The notes below the pieces were generated by a model, which ran no database searches, had not been told where the DNA came from, and saw only the letters and a list, made by a program, of their open reading frames with translations. Shown here piece after piece: positions 1 through 3,873 of a DNA stretch of 5,846 nucleotides. Numbering within the stretch: position 1 is the first letter of the stretch; the number at the start of each line of letters is the position of its first letter. Source of the stretch: an uncultured Oscillospiraceae bacterium (lineage in GTDB: Bacteria; Bacillota; Clostridia; Oscillospirales; Oscillospiraceae). The DNA is taken from positions 1 through 5,846 of the forward strand of contig CAKTIN010000100.1 of the NCBI GenBank assembly GCA_934565775.1, given 5' to 3'. A program made the translations under genes and the position numbers.

Positions 1-633
1 GGAGGCCAGGCACAGGACCGCCATGACCTCGGAGGCCACCGTAATGTCGTAGCCGTCCTCACGGGGGGTGCCGTTGGCCTTGCCGCCCAGGCCGTCCACC
101 ACAAAGCGGAGCTGGCGGTCATTCATATCCACGCAGCGGCGCCAGGTGATCTGACGGGGGTCGATGCCCAGAGCGTTGCCCTGCTGAATGTGGTTGTCCA
201 GCATCGCAGCCAGCAGGTTGTTGGCAGCGCCGATGGCGTGGAAGTCGCCGGTGAAATGCAGGTTAATATCTTCCATAGGCACGACCTGGGCATAGCCGCC
301 GCCGGCCGCGCCGCCCTTCACGCCGAACACGGGGCCCAGAGAGGGCTCACGCAGGGCGACCAGGACGTTCTTGTTCAGCTTCCGCATCCCATCCGCCAAG
401 CCGACCGTCGTGGTGGTCTTGCCTTCACCGGCGGGGGTGGGGTTGATGGCGGTGACGAGAATCAGCTTGCCGTCGGGGCGCTTCACCTCGTTGAGCAGGT
501 TATAGTCCACCTTGGCCTTGTACTTGCCGTACTGTTCCAGATACTTTTCGTCCACACCGGCGGTCTTTGCGATCTCGCTGATGGGGAGCATCGGGGTTTC
601 CTGTGCGATTTCGATGTCAGTTTTGAATGCCAT
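1..633 (-). CDS. fhs: Formate--tetrahydrofolate ligase (10-formyl-THF synthetase), N-terminal 211 residues; C-terminus beyond left edge
   Basis: The enzyme makes 10-formyl-THF from formate, THF and ATP in the cytoplasm, the entry step of the Wood-Ljungdahl methyl branch. I translated the minus strand from the ATG at 633. The frame stays open to base 1, giving 211 residues of a family usually about 555 long. Visible landmarks are the nucleotide-binding P-loop [13 protein letters not shown] at residues 66-78, the family signature [13 protein letters not shown] at about 104-116, the segment [13 protein letters not shown] at about 122-134, and [13 protein letters not shown] at the cut edge. The start is supported by an AAGGAGAG Shine-Dalgarno 8 bases upstream and by the typical opening [11 protein letters not shown]. 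It lies 289 bases after the DUF3786 gene and has its own predicted promoter at 786-814, so it is probably a separate transcription unit. No frameshift or missing motif is seen in the visible part. The identification is secure; only the C-terminal half is unseen. Confidence 0.97.
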   Translation of the reverse strand, partial: MAFKTDIEIAQETPMLPISEIAKTAGVDEKYLEQYGKYKAKVDYNLLNEVKRPDGKLILVTAINPTPAGEGKTTTTVGLADGMRKLNKNVLVALREPSLGPVFGVKGGAAGGGYAQVVPMEDINLHFTGDFHAIGAANNLLAAMLDNHIQQGNALGIDPRQITWRRCVDMNDRQLRFVVDGLGGKANGTPREDGYDITVASEVMAVLCLAS

Positions 634-706
634 AGTATGTACTCTCCTTGTATTGTTGTTGGTGCCCTGCCGTCGAAATGGCCCGGGTCCATACAGGATA
701 TTTATG

Positions 707-728
707 AAAAAGCCGTTGGTGTGGCTTT
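707..728 (-). promoter_or_regulatory. Short hairpin with T-run in the fhs leader (possible weak attenuator)
   Basis: Read on the minus strand, AAAGCC (728-723) pairs with GGCTTT (714-709) around an 8-base loop. The 3' arm runs into five consecutive T residues (711-707). This is the shape of a small intrinsic terminator about 50 nt into the predicted fhs leader. The stem is only six pairs and two or three of the T residues are inside it, so termination would be weak. I could not find a matching antiterminator by eye. Confidence 0.3.
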
Positions 729-785
729 AACATACGAAACAGGATGCAGGCTAAGCGTCAGATTCGCTCGTCTTTTATCGATATA

Positions 786-814
786 GTTTTATCATTATTG
801 CATCCAAATGTCAA
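786..814 (-). promoter_or_regulatory. Predicted sigma-A promoter of fhs
   Basis: On the minus strand there is a perfect -35 box TTGACA (814-809), a 17-base spacer and a -10 box TAAAAC (791-786) preceded by TG one base upstream, an extended -10 arrangement. An A7 run (825-819) lies just above the -35 box and could act as an UP element. Transcription would begin near 779, leaving a leader of about 145 nt before the fhs ATG. The -10 box matches the consensus at only four of six positions, so the exact start is inferred. Confidence 0.65.
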
Positions 815-847
815 TCTCTTTTTTTGCAGAATGACGTATTTGGGGTC

Positions 848-880
848 GCTTTTGTAAATTTCGTCTCTTTGCACAAAAGC
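848..880. repeat. Perfect 8-bp inverted repeat upstream of the fhs promoter
   Basis: GCTTTTGT at 848-855 and ACAAAAGC at 873-880 are exact reverse complements separated by 17 bases. The repeat sits 30 to 70 bases upstream of the -35 box of fhs and about 45 bases after the DUF3786 stop. Neither strand has a T-run after the second arm, so it is not a standard intrinsic terminator. It may be a regulator-binding site, an mRNA 3'-end hairpin of the upstream operon, or chance. Confidence 0.35.
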
Positions 881-922
881 ACGGGCGAAAATTAGCTATT
901 TTGACGGGGCTTGGATGGCCTT

Positions 923-1540
923 TTACGGCGCCATGGCGCCTTTCAGCCGGTTCACCAGCAGGTCCCCGGCTACGACCCGGTCCTCCGCAGCAAAGCCGGT
1001 CACGAAATTATCGGAATACAGCACCTGGGCATTGGGAGGAAATTCCTCATCCCCCGCCCAGAGAATGATCTGCATGGTATACGGCCCGAAGAAATCCGCC
1101 TGAAATGCGGCGTCGCCGTGGTTCAGCGGCATCAGACCCAGGCGCTCCCCTGCCCGGCGGAAGGCCTCCAGCCGGGTGCCGAAGGTAAAGGCAGCCCGGG
1201 TCAGGACCCGCCCGGCGAAGGGCTTGCTGTACAGCTCCCCCCAGGGCATTTCCCGGAAGGTCAGCATCCGGCCGCCGAAGGAGGTCTCCTTCCCCTCCAG
1301 CAGGCACCGCAGCAAAAAGGTCTGCTCCGGCAGCGGCGGCACGGGTCCGCCGTCCAGCGGCCTGATCTCATAGGACGGCCAGGCGATGGCGTAGGTCCGG
1401 CCCAAAAGGGTCACGGTAAAGGCGCCGCCCTCAAACCGGACGCTGGGCAAGCGCCGCTGGGCCTCCTGGGGATCCAGGTCCCGGAACAGCGCCTCATAGT
1501 GGGAAAAGGGCACTTCCTCTTTATGATTTTCTACTTGCAT
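923..1540 (-). CDS. DUF3786 family protein of unknown function
   Basis: A 205-residue protein, probably cytoplasmic: it has no signal peptide and no hydrophobic stretch long enough for a membrane segment. It resembles the DUF3786 family, often found beside CODH/ACS and corrinoid-protein genes in acetogens and sulfate reducers, with no established biochemical role. Family-like features are the N-terminal FSHYEALFRDLDPQEA (residues 12-27), LTFREMPWGELY (93-104) and the acidic LWAGDEEFPPNAQVLY (160-175), followed by FAAED (183-187). It has a single cysteine (C79), so a Cys-ligated iron-sulfur cluster is unlikely. I chose the ATG at 1540 because a GAGAGGA Shine-Dalgarno lies at correct spacing. 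The longer frame from a TTG at 1555 would place that site inside the gene. The gene begins 11 bases after the activator stop, and the Shine-Dalgarno overlaps that stop, implying one mRNA and probably coupled translation. A role in maturation or activation of the ACS/corrinoid system is inferred from context only. Confidence 0.88.
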   Translation of the reverse strand: MQVENHKEEVPFSHYEALFRDLDPQEAQRRLPSVRFEGGAFTVTLLGRTYAIAWPSYEIRPLDGGPVPPLPEQTFLLRCLLEGKETSFGGRMLTFREMPWGELYSKPFAGRVLTRAAFTFGTRLEAFRRAGERLGLMPLNHGDAAFQADFFGPYTMQIILWAGDEEFPPNAQVLYSDNFVTGFAAEDRVVAGDLLVNRLKGAMAP

Positions 1541-1545
1541 GGCGA

Positions 1546-1553
1546 TTCCTCTC
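1546..1553 (-). promoter_or_regulatory. Shine-Dalgarno deciding the DUF3786 start
   Basis: GAGAGGAA on the minus strand, with AGAGG ending 7 bases before the ATG at 1540. It overlaps the TGA stop (1554-1552) of the upstream activator gene. This favours the ATG at 1540 over the TTG at 1555 and suggests that ribosomes finishing the activator gene can restart here. Confidence 0.75.
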
Positions 1554-3480
1554 AAAGCTCCTGGTGACTGTGCGGGAAGCGCGCCGCATCCGTATGGGGC
1601 AGGAAGCAGGCCGCCACAAAGGCGTCCATATACCCGGGATGGGTTGACAGCTCCATATACGTCATATTCCGCGCCACCTCGTCGGTTTTCGCCTCCGCCT
1701 CATCGCTCATGACGATGGCGTAAGCGCCGGTTAGGGAGGAATTTCCGATATAAGTAAACTTATCCAGGTCCACATCCGGGAACATCCCGATATTCACGGC
1801 GTTCTTCATATTGATGCCGGAGCCGATGCCGCCGGCCACATACATCCGGTCAATGGCATCCACGTCCATATCCACGGACTTCAGCAGCACGTCAATAGCA
1901 GAGAAGATTGCACCCTTGGCCCGGATGAAGTTATCAATATCCACCTCGTTGATGGCGATTTCCCGCTCCGTCTCCGACTCCGCCGGGAAGGCAAGAATAT
2001 ACCGGCCCATACCATGCTTATCCCGGGCGACCCGGCTGCCCTCCCGGACAAACAGGCCCTTGGCGTTGATGATGCCGCAGCGGAACAGCTCGGAGATAAT
2101 GTCGATAATGCCAGAGCCGCAAATGCCCACCGGCTTCTGCCCCGCATCGCCCACCACATGGAAGGTGGGCTCCATGGTCTCCCGGTCAATGGTGCAGGCC
2201 TCGATCGCGCCATCCGTGGCACGCATACCGCAGGAAATATCGCCGCCCTCAAAGGCAGGACCGGCAGAGCAGGCGCAGGACATCAGGAAGTCCCGGTTGC
2301 CGAACACGATCTCACCGTTGGTGCCCAGGTCAATGAACAGGCTCATATCATCCTTGTTCCAGATCAGACTGGCAAAGGCGCCCGCGGTAATATCGCCGCC
2401 CACATAAGAACCAATGTTGGGGGCAATCAAAACCTCCGCCAGAGGATGGGCGGGCAGGTGCAGATCCTCGGCCAGCAGGCCCTTCCAATGGAAGAAAGAG
2501 GGCACATAGGGCTCCATGCGCACACTCTCCGCGTCCACGCCCACAAACAGGTGGTTCATGGTGGTATTAGCCGCCACGCAGAGCTTCAGAATGCTCCGGG
2601 CAGAGGCGCCAATGCTCTTACAGAGGTTGGCGATAATGGGCGTCAGGGTCTCCTTAATGATGGCGTCTTGCAGCTTTTTCCGGCCGCCGGGCTTGCCCTG
2701 CTCAATGATCCGGTTGATCACGTCCGCGCCGTAGCGGATCTGGCCGTTGCCGGAGGACCCCTTTGCCAGGATCTTGCCGCTGGTCAGGTCCACCAGGACC
2801 ATTGTCACCGTCGTCGTACCAATATCAATGGCGCAGCCCAGCAGGGCCTTGTCCTCCGGCGGGCAGATGTCCATCACTTCAAAGGAGTCTCCCTCCATGC
2901 GGCCCTTTACAGTCACATGGAATCCGTTCTCCCGGAGCACCGCAGCCAGCTTCACCATGGCGGCAAAGGGCAGCTTGATCTTCTCTACCCCCAGGGCGTC
3001 CTGCAGCGCCCGCTCCAGGCGCTCGTTATCCGGCATGGTATCCTCCAGGGAGGGTACCTCCAGGGTCAACTCCACAGCGCGGTAATCATTGGTAAAGGCG
3101 ATGCCCGCCTCCTTGAAGTCCCGCTGCATGGCCTCAAAAATAGCGACCTCCTTGCCGGTGGACAGATCAGCCGTTTTCATTCTGCTCTGGTAGGCGGAGG
3201 CAATATCCGGGATCAGAACCTTAATATCCCCCACAATCCGGCTGGCACAGGCAAGCCGCCAGCCCTTGGCATACTCCTCGTCGGAAATATGCCGGGTCTG
3301 GGCCCCCTCCAGCTCTCCCTCCAGCAACTGCACGCGGCACTTGCCGCAGGAGCCGTTCCCGGAGCAGGGGGCGTCAATGGCGATATTGGATCGCCGGGCA
3401 AGCTCCAGAAGGTTATCCCCAGAGTTGCACTGAACCGTAACCTCTCCTGCACCCTCTAATTGAAATACAACATTCGGCAC
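1552..3480 (-). CDS. acsV: Reductive activator of corrinoid iron-sulfur protein (RACo/AcsV type), [2Fe-2S] plus ASKHA domains
   Basis: ATP-dependent activator that returns inactive Co(II) corrinoid protein to methyl-accepting Co(I), a repair step needed for the Wood-Ljungdahl pathway. It has 642 residues, typical for the family. Residues 1-94 form a plant-type [2Fe-2S] ferredoxin domain with ligands C39, C45, C48 (CSGNGSCGKC) and C78. A linker and middle domain (about 95-210) follow. The C-terminal ASKHA ATPase region begins at about 214, with phosphate-loop AIDIGTTTVTMVLVD (217-231), NTTMNH (305-310), GGDITAG (361-367), second phosphate loop DLGTNGEI (384-391), GPAFEGGDI (407-415), GICGSGIIDI (452-461) and adenosine-type motif YVAGGIGSGINM (547-558). 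The start is a GTG with AAGGAGGT 8 bases upstream. Methylotrophic RamA-type activators instead carry a C-terminal [4Fe-4S] domain, absent here. Placement next to acsB points to the CODH/ACS corrinoid protein as partner, though another methyltransferase corrinoid protein cannot be excluded. The symbol acsV follows acetogen usage. Confidence 0.93.
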   Translation of the reverse strand: MPNVVFQLEGAGEVTVQCNSGDNLLELARRSNIAIDAPCSGNGSCGKCRVQLLEGELEGAQTRHISDEEYAKGWRLACASRIVGDIKVLIPDIASAYQSRMKTADLSTGKEVAIFEAMQRDFKEAGIAFTNDYRAVELTLEVPSLEDTMPDNERLERALQDALGVEKIKLPFAAMVKLAAVLRENGFHVTVKGRMEGDSFEVMDICPPEDKALLGCAIDIGTTTVTMVLVDLTSGKILAKGSSGNGQIRYGADVINRIIEQGKPGGRKKLQDAIIKETLTPIIANLCKSIGASARSILKLCVAANTTMNHLFVGVDAESVRMEPYVPSFFHWKGLLAEDLHLPAHPLAEVLIAPNIGSYVGGDITAGAFASLIWNKDDMSLFIDLGTNGEIVFGNRDFLMSCACSAGPAFEGGDISCGMRATDGAIEACTIDRETMEPTFHVVGDAGQKPVGICGSGIIDIISELFRCGIINAKGLFVREGSRVARDKHGMGRYILAFPAESETEREIAINEVDIDNFIRAKGAIFSAIDVLLKSVDMDVDAIDRMYVAGGIGSGINMKNAVNIGMFPDVDLDKFTYIGNSSLTGAYAIVMSDEAEAKTDEVARNMTYMELSTHPGYMDAFVAACFLPHTDAARFPHSHQEL

Positions 3481-3488
3481 TGGATATG

Positions 3489-3496
3489 ACCTCCTT
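3489..3496 (-). promoter_or_regulatory. Consensus Shine-Dalgarno supporting the GTG start of the activator gene
   Basis: AAGGAGGT on the minus strand ends 8 bases before the GTG at 3480. There is no in-frame ATG between it and the conserved N-terminal beta strand of the ferredoxin domain, so GTG is the likely initiator. Confidence 0.88.
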
Positions 3497-3510
3497 GTTT
3501 TATTGAGAAT

Positions 3511-3539
3511 ATTCTAGCATATTTTTGCAGGAAAGTCTA
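3511..3539 (-). promoter_or_regulatory. Predicted promoter of the activator-DUF3786 operon
   Basis: On the minus strand a -35-like TAGACT (3539-3534) is followed by a 17-base spacer and a -10 box TAGAAT (3516-3511). The -10 box has an upstream TG (TGCTAGAAT), an extended -10. The predicted start near 3504 leaves a short leader of about 25 nt carrying the Shine-Dalgarno. It lies just after the intrinsic terminator at 3561-3590, so the activator appears to be transcribed independently of acsB. Confidence 0.6.
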
Positions 3540-3560
3540 TCCCAAGAACGCCTCGCCCCG

Positions 3561-3590
3561 AAAAAAAGCCCGGCGGAAAATCCGCCGGGC
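3561..3590 (-). terminator. Rho-independent terminator downstream of acsB
   Basis: On the minus strand a perfect 10-bp GC-rich stem, GCCCGGCGGA (3590-3581) with TCCGCCGGGC (3577-3568), closes a 3-base TTT loop and is followed directly by seven T residues (3567-3561). This is a textbook intrinsic terminator for transcripts coming from acsB or from within the intergenic region. Its stem-loop is identical to the palindrome at 3843-3865. Confidence 0.9.
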
Positions 3591-3591
3591 A

Positions 3592-3625
3592 CAGCGTGTC
3601 AAAAAACTCATTTTTTGACACGCTG
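3592..3625 (-). repeat. Perfect 15-bp hairpin with A6/T6 in the stem
   Basis: CAGCGTGTCAAAAAA (3592-3606) and TTTTTTGACACGCTG (3611-3625) are exact reverse complements around a 4-base loop. One base separates it from the terminator stem at 3568-3590, so the two hairpins would stack in a minus-strand RNA. No T-run follows it on either strand outside the stem. Long AT-cored palindromes of this kind often occur in several copies in GC-rich clostridial genomes; whether this one does is not visible from one window. Confidence 0.75.
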
Positions 3626-3653
3626 GCAGACGTCAAGAAAGCGCCGGAGGCAA

Positions 3654-3701
3654 GCAACTCGCATCCGTCGGCGTACAGAGGTACGGTAGGATGCAAGTTG
3701 C
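3654..3701 (-). repeat. 13-bp hairpin with inner stem, wobble-paired only as minus-strand RNA
   Basis: The arms GCAACTCGCATCC (3654-3666) and GGATGCAAGTTGC (3689-3701) are complementary at 12 of 13 positions. The remaining position is a U-G wobble in minus-strand RNA and a C-A mismatch in plus-strand RNA, which favours a minus-strand transcript. Within the 22-base loop, CGTAC (3672-3676) and GTACG (3681-3685) form a second 5-bp stem capped by a 4-base loop. Confidence 0.7.
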
Positions 3702-3708
3702 GCAGCAA

Positions 3709-3817
3709 GTTAAAATGCCATATTCTACTAAAATTCCAAGCTTTTCTGAACTTCTATGGTTTGTAAAGTGCCGCGAAAAAGTTGGAATTCCTTTCGTGTT
3801 TTACTCTGCATTTTAAC
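3709..3817. repeat. Large imperfect inverted repeat (about 109 bp) in the acsB-acsV intergenic region
   Basis: The outer arms GTTAAAATGC (3709-3718) and GCATTTTAAC (3808-3817) are exact reverse complements. Inside them AATTCCAA (3732-3739) and TTGGAATT (3782-3789) are also exact, and this inner pairing extends with two mismatches towards TTTTC (3742-3746) and GAAAA (3775-3779). Unpaired stretches of 13 and 18 bases separate the arms. It could be a folded RNA or the remains of a small inverted-repeat element. No ORF inside it looks real. Confidence 0.5.
3722..3750 (-). promoter_or_regulatory. Possible promoter for a small intergenic RNA
   Basis: On the minus strand TTCAGA (3750-3745), a 17-base spacer and TAGAAT (3727-3722) make a plausible sigma-A-type promoter. 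The -10 hexamer is the same as that of the acsV promoter. Transcription would start near 3715 and could end at the terminator at 3561, giving an RNA of about 155 nt with three consecutive hairpins. The region is AT-rich, so such matches arise by chance. Confidence 0.3.
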
Positions 3818-3842
3818 GGTCCGGGGGGGCTTGGCTGTCTGA

Positions 3843-3865
3843 GCCCGGCGGAAAATCCGCCGGGC
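3843..3865 (-). repeat. Palindrome 7 bases after the acsB stop, identical to the terminator stem-loop
   Basis: GCCCGGCGGA (3843-3852), AAA, and TCCGCCGGGC (3856-3865) repeat exactly all 23 bases of the stem-loop at 3568-3590. One more A-T pair closes the stem at 3842 and 3866. The base run after it on the minus strand (CAGACAGCC) has no T-run, so it should not terminate efficiently alone. It could protect the acsB mRNA 3' end or be the stem of a terminator whose T-run was moved away. Confidence 0.8.
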
Positions 3866-3873
3866 TACAGAAT

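Noticed and set aside
634..780. ZTP (pfl) or THF riboswitch in the fhs leader
   Set aside because: I looked for the ZTP core (CUGGCG with CCGCCUGGGC) and for the THF riboswitch core and found neither. GGAGAGTA before the ATG is the ribosome binding site. A covariance-model search would settle it.
190..786. Plus-strand open frame (198 codons) spanning the fhs start and leader
   Set aside because: It runs opposite fhs and through its promoter region. Its composition is that of a shadow frame and no family is recognised.
817..826. T7 run on the plus strand as a terminator
   Set aside because: No GC-rich hairpin precedes it on the plus strand and there is no plus-strand gene. On the minus strand it is an A-run above the fhs -35 box.
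1541..1555. TTG at 1555 as the start of the DUF3786 protein
   Set aside because: It would overlap the upstream stop codon and place the Shine-Dalgarno inside the gene. The ATG at 1540 is correctly spaced.
911..1567. Plus-strand open frame (218 codons) opposite the DUF3786 gene
   Set aside because: The minus-strand frame matches a known family and has a Shine-Dalgarno site. The plus frame is Gly/Pro/Gln-rich with no support.
2014..3459. Long plus-strand open frame (481 codons) opposite acsV
   Set aside because: It is antisense to an unmistakable gene. Its protein is rich in Gly, His, Gln and Leu, as expected from reading GC-biased codons backwards, and no domain is recognisable.
3514..3708. 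Minus-strand 64-codon open frame in the intergenic region
   Set aside because: It is made of hairpin arms and the terminator, and reads through the palindromes. It has no convincing Shine-Dalgarno site and no domain. It is most likely a repeat-derived artefact.
3561..3866. CRISPR array or insertion sequence in the acsB-acsV gap
   Set aside because: There are only two copies of one palindrome, 275 bases apart, with no regular spacers, and no transposase frame. A small non-autonomous element remains possible.
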